Assembly: GCA_041686315.1 (NCBI GenBank)
Contig: JAWLEC010000079.1
Span: forward strand, 1 to 13,943
Source: Sva-07 sp041686315
GTDB lineage: Bacteria; Actinomycetota; Acidimicrobiia; Acidimicrobiales; Ilumatobacteraceae
DNA: 13,943 bases
Direction of reading: 5' to 3'
Below the pieces are notes generated by a model. It was not told the DNA's origin. It was given only the letters and a program-made list of their open reading frames with translations, and made no database searches. The first letter of the stretch is position 1. Every line of letters starts with the position of its first letter. Both the position numbers and the translations under genes were made by a program. Positions 6,093 to 13,257 of this stretch are shown here, one piece after another.

Positions 6093-7763
6093 ATGGTTGC
6101 GTTCACGAGAGCGGCGATGCTCCACGAGCTGCGTACCGCCGACCGCACCGATCCGTTCGACGTCGTCGTCGTGGGCGGTGGCATCACCGGCGTCGGGGTG
6201 GCACTCGACGCGGCCGCACGCGGCCTCCGCACGGCACTGGTCGAGCGCGACGACTTCGCCAGCGGCACGTCGTCGAAGAGTTCGAAGATGGTCCACGGCG
6301 GCCTCCGTTACCTCCAGAACGGCGACGGCCGCCTCGTCGCGCAGGCACTGCGCGAGCGGCGCCGCCTCATGGCGAACGCACCCCACCTGGTGGAGACGCT
6401 GCCGTTCATGATCCCGATCCTCACCCGTGACGGCGTGGTCTCGAAGAAGATCGCCAAGGCGCTCGGCTCGGCGATGTGGATGTACGACGCCGTCGGTGGC
6501 TGGCGGATCGGCAAGCTCCATCGCCGGGTGTCGGCCGAGGAGGCGGCGGCCCACTTCCCCACCACCCACCTCGACAAGCTCGACTCCGGCTACGTCTATT
6601 ACGACGCCGCCGCCGACGACGCCCGCCTCACGCTCACCATCGCCCGCACCGCCGCCGAGCACGGTGCGGTCGTGGTGAACCGGTGCCCCGTCGTGGACAT
6701 CACCCACGACGGCGACGGTCGAGCCGACGGCGTGGTGGTCGATGCCGGCGGCGAGCGGCTCGAGGTGCCGGCCCGCGCCGTGGTCGTCGCTGCGGGTGTG
6801 TGGTCCGACGAGGTCCGCTCGCTCGACGAAGCCGAGAATCCCCACTCCATCCGGCCCGCCAAGGGCGTGCACGTGACGATCCCGTGGGAGAAGGTGCGCA
6901 ACGACATCGCCGTGATCATCCCGGTGCGTGCCGACAAGCGCAGCCTGTTCATCGTGCCCTGGGGCCGCAACCCCGACGGCACCTACCGCCACGCCTACGT
7001 GGGCACCACCGACACCGACACCGACGAGCCGCTCGACGACCCCCGCTGCGCCGCCGACGACGTCGACTACGTGCTCACCGCGCTCGGCGAGGCGCTCACG
7101 GAGACGGTGACCGCCGACGACATCACCGGCGTCTGGGCGGGTCTGCGACCGCTGGTGCAGACCGACGAGGGCGCCTCGGGCCGCACCGCCGACCTGTCGC
7201 GACGCCACCAGGTGGCGGTGAGCGACAGCGGTGTGGTGCGGGTGAACGGCGGCAAGCTCACCACCTATCGGGAGATGGCCGAGGACACCGTCGATGCGGT
7301 GGTCGACCGGCTCGACCGGCGCCGACGGATGCGCCGCTCGCGCACACGCCGGCTGCCGCTGCTCGGCGCCGAGGGCTTCCATCGGCCCGACCCGACATCG
7401 CCCGAGGCGCACCTGGCGGGCCGGTACGGGTCGCTCGCCGACGAGATCCGAGCGCTGATCGCGTTCGACCCCGACCTCGGCCGGCCGCTCGTGTCCGGCC
7501 ACCCGTATCTCCGCGCCGAGGCGGTGTACGCCGTCAGCCACGAGATGGCCACCACCGTCGACGACGTGCTGGTGCGGCGTACCCGGGTGCATCTCTTCGA
7601 CCGTCCGGCGGCGCTGGCTGCGGCACCCGACGTGGCGGCCCTGCTGGCCGGCGAACTGGGTTGGGACGCCGAGGAGACCGAACGCCAGCTCGACCACTAC
7701 CGGCAGCTGTGCCGCAACGAGGAGGCCGCCGTTGGCGCCGAGCTCACCAACACCGCCGATTGA
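6093..7763 (+). CDS. glpD: FAD-dependent glycerol-3-phosphate dehydrogenase
   Basis: A 556-residue flavoprotein oxidising sn-glycerol-3-phosphate to DHAP and passing electrons toward quinone. The N-terminal FAD fold shows VVVVGGGITGVGVALDAAAR (about 24-43). The GlpD signature runs from DDFASGTSSKSSK through MVHGGLRYLQ (about 53-75). NGGKLTTYREMAED (about 384-397) closes the FAD domain, and the C-terminal DAO_C domain carries AVSHEMATTVDDVLVRRTR (about 479-497). Length is typical of aerobic GlpD. It is first in a plus-strand operon with overlapping genes and faces the GlpC-like gene. An in-frame ATG at 6117 is an alternative start, but the -10 spacing favours 6093. Confidence 0.95.
   Translation: MVAFTRAAMLHELRTADRTDPFDVVVVGGGITGVGVALDAAARGLRTALVERDDFASGTSSKSSKMVHGGLRYLQNGDGRLVAQALRERRRLMANAPHLVETLPFMIPILTRDGVVSKKIAKALGSAMWMYDAVGGWRIGKLHRRVSAEEAAAHFPTTHLDKLDSGYVYYDAAADDARLTLTIARTAAEHGAVVVNRCPVVDITHDGDGRADGVVVDAGGERLEVPARAVVVAAGVWSDEVRSLDEAENPHSIRPAKGVHVTIPWEKVRNDIAVIIPVRADKRSLFIVPWGRNPDGTYRHAYVGTTDTDTDEPLDDPRCAADDVDYVLTALGEALTETVTADDITGVWAGLRPLVQTDEGASGRTADLSRRHQVAVSDSGVVRVNGGKLTTYREMAEDTVDAVVDRLDRRRRMRRSRTRRLPLLGAEGFHRPDPTSPEAHLAGRYGSLADEIRALIAFDPDLGRPLVSGHPYLRAEAVYAVSHEMATTVDDVLVRRTRVHLFDRPAALAAAPDVAALLAGELGWDAEETERQLDHYRQLCRNEEAAVGAELTNTAD
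7720..7725 (+). promoter_or_regulatory. Shine-Dalgarno that fixes the TTG start at 7732
   Basis: A perfect AGGAGG within the last codons of glpD, 6 nt before TTG 7732. It decides the start of the flavoprotein gene, which overlaps glpD by 32 nt. Confidence 0.75.
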
Positions 7764-9279
7764 ACTCACGGGGCACGACTCCCGGTTCCCGGAGCCCGTC
7801 CACGACGTCTCCGAGGAGCTGTTGTCGGCACTCGGTGACATCTGCGAGATCCTCGTCCCGACCGGCGGTGCCGGTGACGGCGACGTCGGGGGTGACGGCG
7901 CCGTCGTGAGCGACGGCAGCGACGCCGTGGTCGCCGAGGCCAGTCGTGACTGGTGGCCGATGGCGTTGCACTGGTCGCTCGCCGGGCAGGTGCCGAGGGT
8001 GGCCGACGTGGTCGCCCGGCCGACGTCGACCGAGGAGGTCGCCGCCGTGGTCGCCGCCTGCAACGCAGCGCGGGTTCCGGTCACCGTCGCCGGCGGCCGC
8101 AGCGGCGTCTGCGGCGCCTCGGTGCCCGTGTTCGGCGGCCTGGTGCTCGACACCACCGCGCTCGCGGGGGTCGTGTCGGTCGACGAAGCATCCGGCGTGG
8201 TCGAGGTGCTGCCCGGCACGTTCGGCCCCGATCTCGAGCGGGAGTTGCAGCAGGGCCACGGCCTGTCGGTGGGTCACTTCCCGCAGAGCTTCGACCTCGC
8301 CACCGTCGGCGGCTGGATCGGGGCACGCGGCGCCGGGCAGTACTCCACCCGCTACGGCAAGATCGAGGACATGGTGGTGGGCCTCGAGACGGTGCTCGCC
8401 GACGGCACGGTGGTGCGCACGGGCGGGGCTCCGGCGGCGGCCAGCGGCCCCGACCTCACGCAGCTGATCGTCGGGTCGGAGGGCACGCTCGGCGTGATCA
8501 CGCGAGCCTGGCTGCGCACCCATCCCGTGCCCGCCGCCGAGCAGCGGTCGGTGTGGTCGTTCCCGTCGTTCGCCGCCGGCGTGGAGGCGTGCCGCCGGGT
8601 GCTCCGCCTCGGGGCGACACCCGCCGTGCTCCGTCTCTACGACGCCGTCGAGTCGCAGCGAGGGCAGGGCGGCGACGGCACCGAGTGCATCCTGCTGGTG
8701 CTCGACGAGGGCGAGCCCGGGCTGGTGGCGGCCACGATGGCCGTCGTCGAGCGGGCATGTGACGCCAACGGCGGCACGCCCGGCGACGGCGCGCTCGTCG
8801 AGGCGTGGATGGCGCACCGCAACGACACCTCGGCGCTGCAGGGCCTCACCCGCAAGGGGTTCGTGGTCGACACGATGGAGATCGCCGCGCCGTGGTCGGT
8901 GCTCGACGAGCTGTTCGAACAGGTGCGTTCCGCCCTCATGACGGTCCCCCACGCACGAGCGGCCAGCTGTCATCTCTCCCACAGCTACGGCGATGGCGCC
9001 TGCCTCTACTTCACGTTCGCGGCCACGCCGCCGCCCGAGGAGATCGAGGCGACCTACGTGGCGCTGTGGGACGCCGGTCAGCGCGCCGTGCTCGCCCACG
9101 GGGGCAACCTGTCGCATCATCACGGTGTGGGCCTCAACCGGGGCCGTTTCGTCGCCGAGGCGCTCGGACCGGCGCACGAGGTCCTGGCGAAGGTGAAGAC
9201 CGCCCTCGATCCGAACGGGATCATGAACCCGGGCAAGCTCGGCCTGCCGTCGCCGTTCGGCGAGGTGCCGTGGCCGTGA
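7732..9279 (+). CDS. FAD-linked oxidase/transferase, alkyl-DHAP synthase-like
   Basis: A 515-residue protein of the PCMH-type FAD family, starting at TTG. FAD-domain features: RPTSTEEVAAVVAACNAA (96-113), VAGGRSGVCG (119-128), SVGHFPQSFDLATVGGW (179-195), the GARGAGQYSTRYGKIEDMVV stretch (197-216) and GSEGTLGVIT (248-257). Similarity to alkyldihydroxyacetonephosphate synthase (AGPS) is specific: a 'GH.P.S....TVGGW...R..G....YG.IED' pattern, RLYD (301-304), EIAAPW (383-388), YGDGACLYFTFA (419-430) and SHHHGVG (461-467), where the HHH triad and nearby Tyr are active-site residues in AGPS. AGPS swaps the acyl group of acyl-DHAP for a fatty alcohol, forming the ether bond. Many bacterial relatives are simple FAD oxidases, so the substrate is uncertain. 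A Gly/Asp-rich loop at about 45-58 looks variable. Confidence 0.8.
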   Translation: MAPSSPTPPIELTGHDSRFPEPVHDVSEELLSALGDICEILVPTGGAGDGDVGGDGAVVSDGSDAVVAEASRDWWPMALHWSLAGQVPRVADVVARPTSTEEVAAVVAACNAARVPVTVAGGRSGVCGASVPVFGGLVLDTTALAGVVSVDEASGVVEVLPGTFGPDLERELQQGHGLSVGHFPQSFDLATVGGWIGARGAGQYSTRYGKIEDMVVGLETVLADGTVVRTGGAPAAASGPDLTQLIVGSEGTLGVITRAWLRTHPVPAAEQRSVWSFPSFAAGVEACRRVLRLGATPAVLRLYDAVESQRGQGGDGTECILLVLDEGEPGLVAATMAVVERACDANGGTPGDGALVEAWMAHRNDTSALQGLTRKGFVVDTMEIAAPWSVLDELFEQVRSALMTVPHARAASCHLSHSYGDGACLYFTFAATPPPEEIEATYVALWDAGQRAVLAHGGNLSHHHGVGLNRGRFVAEALGPAHEVLAKVKTALDPNGIMNPGKLGLPSPFGEVPWP

Positions 9280-9695
9280 GCACACCGACCGGACGTTGGG
9301 ACACCGATGCGCTCAAGGCGGGTGCCGGTGTCTGCCTGTTGCTCGCCATCCCGCTCACGCTCGTGGCGTCGTTCGTCGACTCCGAGAGTTCGGGCGTGAA
9401 TGCGCTGTTCTTCTTCGGCGCGATGGCGGGGTTCGTCATCGGCGGGGGCTGCGCGGCGTGGATCCAGCGCACCGGCACCCCCGTGAGCCACGGGATCGTC
9501 ACCGCCATCGGCGCCTACCTCGCGGCACAGGCGGTGTTCGTCGTCATCCGGCTCGTGCAGGGAGAGACCGTCAACTGGTTCGGGGTCTTCTTCACGTTGT
9601 CGCTGGTCACCCTGGCCGGCCTCGTGGGCGGGTTGCTGGGCAGCCGGCTGCAGTCACAGGGCTTCGTGCCGTCGAGCAGGAGGAACGGCCCATGA
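9276..9695 (+). CDS. Four-helix membrane protein of unknown function
   Basis: 139 residues with four predicted transmembrane segments at about 15-34, 42-63, 72-94 and 101-124, a polar N-terminus and a basic C-terminal tail (SSRRNGP). I recognise no family. The start is GTG 9276, overlapping the upstream stop as GTGA, with GAGGTG 8 nt before it; a GTG at 9270 would also work. The gene ends in ATGA with the kinase start, so it is co-translated between a flavoprotein and a sugar kinase. A polyol transporter or facilitator role is imaginable, but it has no MIP/aquaporin NPA motif. A structural or lipid-handling partner is equally possible. Confidence 0.85.
   Translation: MSTPTGRWDTDALKAGAGVCLLLAIPLTLVASFVDSESSGVNALFFFGAMAGFVIGGGCAAWIQRTGTPVSHGIVTAIGAYLAAQAVFVVIRLVQGETVNWFGVFFTLSLVTLAGLVGGLLGSRLQSQGFVPSSRRNGP
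9678..9683 (+). promoter_or_regulatory. Shine-Dalgarno of the FGGY kinase
   Basis: A perfect AGGAGG, 8 nt before ATG 9692, inside the end of the membrane-protein gene. It confirms the 9692 start over upstream open frame. Confidence 0.75.
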
Positions 9696-11173
9696 CCGCA
9701 CTGTTGGTGATCGACGTCGGCACGACCGGCCTGCGCGCCGCCGTGGTCGACGAGACGCTGACGGTCCGCGCGTTGGAGTACCGCCCGTGCCTGCCGTCGA
9801 CGCCGATGGCCGGCCTGGTCGAGTTCGACGGCGCCGACATGGCGTCCAAGCTGCTCGATGCCGCCCACGCCGCGATCGCAGCGGTCGGCGGCGCCGTCGA
9901 CGCCGTCGGCATCACCAACCAGCGCGCCAGCACCATGCTGTGGCGCCGCTCGACCGGCGAGGTGCTCGGCGCCGGGCTCGGCTGGCAGGACCTGCGCACC
10001 GTGGGCGAGTGCATCATGGCGGCCGCCGAGCACGGGTGGGCGTTGGCGCCCAACCAGTCGGCGACCAAGGCGGCGTGGCTGCTCGCCAACACACCGGGGA
10101 TCGGTGACAACGTCGACCGCGGCGACGTCTGCGTGGGCACGCTCGACAGCTGGATCGCCTGGACCCTCACCGAGGGTGCGGTCCACGTGAGCGACCAGAC
10201 CAACGCGTCGGCCACCACGAACGGGCTGCGACGGGTCGACGGCACGGCGTGGCGGTCGGACATCCTCGAGGCGTTCGGTGTCGACGAGGTGATGCTGCCC
10301 GACGTGGTCGACTCGGTGGGCCACGTGGGACGGGCGACGGCTCTTGCCGGGTCGCCGCCGATCACGGCACTCCTCGGCGACCAGCAGGCCTCGCTGATCG
10401 GCCAGGCGTGCATCCGGCCCGGCCAGGCGAAGATCACGTTCGGCACGGGCGGCATGCTCGACGTGTGCACCGATCGGGGCACACCGGCTGTGGCGCAACG
10501 CAGCGAGGCGGGCACCTATCCCCTGCCGCTGTGGTCACGCGACGGTGCGATCACGTGGGGCGTGGAGGGGATCATGTTGTCGGCGGGCACCAACGTGGAG
10601 TGGCTGCGCGACGACCTGGGCCTGATCGACACCAGCGAGCAGAGCCACGACGTCGCCGCCGCCTGTGCCGACACCGGCGGGGTCGTCTACGTCCCGGCCC
10701 TGCTCGGCCTGGGCACGCCGCACTGGGACTACGGCGCCCGTGGCACGCTGCTCGGCCTCACCCGGGGCACGGAACGACCCCAGGTGGTGCGCGCCGTGCT
10801 CGAGGGTGTCGCCCAGCGCGGCGCCGACCTGGTCGACGCGGCGGTGGCCGACACGGGCCTGCCGATCGACACGGTTCGCATCGACGGCGGCATGAGTGTG
10901 AACCCCACGTTCGTGCAGGCCCTCGCCGATGCGACGGCGCAGCCGATCGAGGTGTCGCCGGTCACCGAGTCCACCACGATCGGTGCGGCGTTCATGGCGG
11001 GTCTCGGCGTGGGGGTGTTCGGTGACATGACCGACCTCGATCACCTCTGGCAACCGGCCCGCGTCGTCGAACCGCGGGCCGGCCACGACCACGCCGCGAG
11101 CCGTGCACGCTGGGCCGATGCGGTGGAACGTGCCGCCAACTGGATCCCCGAGCTGTCCGCTCTCGAGTTCTGA
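9692..11173 (+). CDS. FGGY-family carbohydrate kinase, glycerol kinase-like
   Basis: A 493-residue kinase with both FGGY domains. The phosphate loop is IDVGTTGLRAAVVD (7-20), followed by ITNQRAS (74-80), GWQDLRT (97-103), a stretch very like GlpK (LDSWIAW, then GAVHVSDQTNAS, 151-173), the catalytic GDQQ (229-232; Asp 230), GTGGM (251-255) and the C-terminal ATP site RIDGGMSVN (396-404). Overall it resembles glycerol kinase most. Against E. coli GlpK's glycerol contacts, Arg83 (R78), Trp103 (W98) and Asp245-Gln246 (D230-Q231) are kept. Glu84 is Ala79, Tyr135 is Asn121 and Phe270 is Met255. The substrate may therefore be another polyol or a ketose. It is last in the glpD operon, with its start overlapping the membrane-protein stop (ATGA). 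Confidence 0.88.
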   Translation: MTALLVIDVGTTGLRAAVVDETLTVRALEYRPCLPSTPMAGLVEFDGADMASKLLDAAHAAIAAVGGAVDAVGITNQRASTMLWRRSTGEVLGAGLGWQDLRTVGECIMAAAEHGWALAPNQSATKAAWLLANTPGIGDNVDRGDVCVGTLDSWIAWTLTEGAVHVSDQTNASATTNGLRRVDGTAWRSDILEAFGVDEVMLPDVVDSVGHVGRATALAGSPPITALLGDQQASLIGQACIRPGQAKITFGTGGMLDVCTDRGTPAVAQRSEAGTYPLPLWSRDGAITWGVEGIMLSAGTNVEWLRDDLGLIDTSEQSHDVAAACADTGGVVYVPALLGLGTPHWDYGARGTLLGLTRGTERPQVVRAVLEGVAQRGADLVDAAVADTGLPIDTVRIDGGMSVNPTFVQALADATAQPIEVSPVTESTTIGAAFMAGLGVGVFGDMTDLDHLWQPARVVEPRAGHDHAASRARWADAVERAANWIPELSALEF

Positions 11174-11203
11174 GCGATCACCGGATGAACGACCCTGCGA
11201 CCC

Positions 11204-11209
11204 TAGAAT
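11204..11209 (+). promoter_or_regulatory. -10 box of the ferritin-like gene pair
   Basis: TAGAAT, 5 of 6 matches to TATAAT, 31 bp after the kinase stop. Transcription from here begins about 11216, after the ATG at 11185, so that ATG cannot be used from this promoter. No clear -35. Confidence 0.5.
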
Positions 11210-11271
11210 TGCTCGGACGCCCTCCCAGCGGGAAGGCTGTCGTACGCATGACCCCGAAAGGACACCCCCTC

Positions 11272-11889
11272 GTGGACCTCGATACCGCCGAGCCGACAAC
11301 GTCACCATCGATGACGTCGCGGCGCGGCCTGCTCGGCGCCCTGGGCGCCGCCGGCCTCGCCAGTGCTGCTGCGCTCGCCATCTCACGACCCGTCGCCGCC
11401 GCCGTGCCGGTGAGCCCCACCGATTCCGACAAGGCGCTGCTCGAGGCTGCCATGCGGGTCGAGCTCACCGCACGTGACCTCTACGAGGAGGGCCTGCGGG
11501 CCGGGATCGTCGGGGAGATGGCCGAGTTGGTCACGGTGCTGGCCGAGAACCACGAGGCCTACGCCGACGCGATCGCCGGTGCCGCCGGGTTCTCCGCCGA
11601 CGGCCGCAACGACGAGCTCTTCGACGAGCTCCAGGTGCAGTTCGCGATCAGCAACGTCGAGGAGTTCGCCCGCGCCGGGTGGGAACTCGAGAACACCCTG
11701 GCCGCCACCCACACCGAGTTGATGGACCGCTACGAGTCGGCCGATGCTCGCACGCTGACCGCCTCGATCGTCGTGGTGCAGGGACGGATGGGCGTGGTGC
11801 TCGCCGACGTGGCCGGCTTCGCCGACAACCTCGGCCGCGTGCTCGACCCCCCGAGCCAAGCGCTCGATCTCTCCGGGAGTGACGTCTGA
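11272..11889 (+). CDS. Tat-exported ferritin-like domain protein
   Basis: About 205 residues. A twin-arginine signal (TSRRGLLGALG with RR at 17-18, hydrophobic stretch to about 37, then RPVAAA) is followed by a four-helix ferritin-like fold of the Ferritin_2 type. Candidate metal ligands are E64 (helix 1), E92/H94 (helix 2) and E140 with H147 (helix 3). Helix 4 reads VVVQGRMG (167-174) where an E..H pair is expected, so the di-iron site looks incomplete. GTG 11272 is chosen because AAAGGA lies 9 nt upstream. ATG 11248 and ATG 11185 are in frame, but the first lacks a ribosome site and the second precedes the -10 box. It would act outside the membrane; substrate unknown. Its stop overlaps the next start. 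Confidence 0.85.
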   Translation: MDLDTAEPTTSPSMTSRRGLLGALGAAGLASAAALAISRPVAAAVPVSPTDSDKALLEAAMRVELTARDLYEEGLRAGIVGEMAELVTVLAENHEAYADAIAGAAGFSADGRNDELFDELQVQFAISNVEEFARAGWELENTLAATHTELMDRYESADARTLTASIVVVQGRMGVVLADVAGFADNLGRVLDPPSQALDLSGSDV

Positions 11890-12731
11890 TGGCGGCCGAA
11901 GCTGCACCCACCACGAACACCGAGCGCCGCACGCTGGGGCGGCGTGACGCCTTGAGGGTCGGCGGCCTGTCGTTGTCGCTGGCCGCCGTTGCGGCCGCGT
12001 GCGGAGAGGACCGGGGTGGCGACACCGCACCCGGCCGGGTGGGTAATGCACCCGTCATCACCGAGCCGCCGTCGTACGAGGTGGACGACGCCGTGTTGCT
12101 CCGGACCGCGTCCTCGCTCGAACACACGGCGATCAACGCATATCGGCAGATGCTGGCGCTCGGCGCTCTCGACGACTCGGTCGAGTCGTTGGTCACCGAG
12201 TTCGTCGACAACCACCAGACCGTGGCCGACGAGCTCGCCGGGCTCACCACCGACGTGGGCGGCGAGGCGTGGAACTGCGTCAACCCGTGGTACATGGAGC
12301 GCACCATCGCCCCGCTGATGGCCGCCGTGGTGTCGAGCGACAACCAGACGATCGACATGTTCAACATCGCCGTGGCCCTGGAGAACCTCGCCGCGTCGAC
12401 GCATCAGGCCTTCTCGATCCGTCTCGGCGATGCTGCATCGCGTGTCGCCACGCTGTCGGCGGCCAAGCGCGAGTCGCGCCAGTCGTCGGCGCTCGTGATC
12501 AACGTGCGCGGCGTCGAGGGCTACGTGAGCCCGGCGATCAACAACGAAGAGGTGCCACGCGACGCGGTCGGCCTGCCGCAGCAGTTCGCACTCACGCACC
12601 GCTTCGGGTCGATCGGCCAGGTGGACATCATCGCCGGCCCACCCGACGAGAACGGCGTCCGCGAGACGTTCACCGTCCAGATCCCGGCCGAGAACTCCTA
12701 CATCTACAACGAGCTCGACCCCGTCTGCTGA
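11889..12731 (+). CDS. Ferritin-like domain lipoprotein (Tat type)
   Basis: 280 residues. The N-terminus has a twin arginine (LGRRDALRVGG, RR at 18-19) and a lipobox-like end AVAAAC with C38, so export as a lipoprotein is likely. The ferritin-like helices carry E78 (SLEHTAINAY), E104/H109, E165 with H172 (ALENLAASTHQ) and E195 (KRESRQ). The helix-4 Glu is kept here, unlike in the upstream protein, but the following His is Gln198. After about residue 205 comes a tail of about 75 residues ending in Cys. The start is TGATG-coupled to the preceding gene with GGGAG 9 nt upstream, so the two are made together and may form a mixed complex on the outer face of the membrane. Role unknown. Confidence 0.87.
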   Translation: MAAEAAPTTNTERRTLGRRDALRVGGLSLSLAAVAAACGEDRGGDTAPGRVGNAPVITEPPSYEVDDAVLLRTASSLEHTAINAYRQMLALGALDDSVESLVTEFVDNHQTVADELAGLTTDVGGEAWNCVNPWYMERTIAPLMAAVVSSDNQTIDMFNIAVALENLAASTHQAFSIRLGDAASRVATLSAAKRESRQSSALVINVRGVEGYVSPAINNEEVPRDAVGLPQQFALTHRFGSIGQVDIIAGPPDENGVRETFTVQIPAENSYIYNELDPVC

Positions 12732-12732
12732 C

Positions 12733-12763
12733 GTTGCATCCGGTGTCAGACACCAGATGCAAC
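12733..12763. repeat. 31-nt near-perfect palindrome upstream of rnpB
   Basis: Two 15-nt arms (12733-12747 and 12749-12763) pair at 14 of 15 positions around a single A; the core is GGTGTCAGACACC. It starts 1 nt after the ferritin-like lipoprotein stop and ends 11 bp before the rnpB -10. It could be a terminator without a U-run, a dispersed palindromic repeat, or a protein-binding site over the rnpB -35. Confidence 0.75.
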
Positions 12764-12773
12764 ATCGGCCCGT

Positions 12774-12779
12774 TACCCT
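12774..12779 (+). promoter_or_regulatory. -10 box of rnpB
   Basis: TACCCT (TAnnnT), 5-7 nt before the first base that can pair in helix P1. The -35 region would fall in the end of the palindrome at 12733-12763. Confidence 0.45.
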
Positions 12780-12784
12780 CGTCG

Positions 12785-13177
<393 letters not shown>

Positions 13178-13257
13178 ACCTCTCCTGAACGGTGGGCAGC
13201 ACCAGCTCTCCCCTGTGGCGAGGAGATGACCCCCGCAGCTCCTGCGAGGCTGGTGTC

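Noticed and set aside
5298..8219. Minus-strand open frame of 973 codons across glpC-like, glpD and the flavoprotein
   Set aside because: It is out of frame with the GlpC-like protein and antisense to GlpD and the AGPS-like protein, all strongly supported. High GC removes stops in this frame.
7744..9285. Minus-strand open frame of 513 codons opposite the AGPS-like gene
   Set aside because: His/Arg-rich translation without domains; the plus strand carries a conserved FAD protein.
11185..11271. ATG 11185 as start of the first ferritin-like gene
   Set aside because: The TAGAAT -10 box lies downstream of it, it has no ribosome site, and the extra residues would push the twin arginine far from the N-terminus; GTG 11272 has AAAGGA at good spacing.
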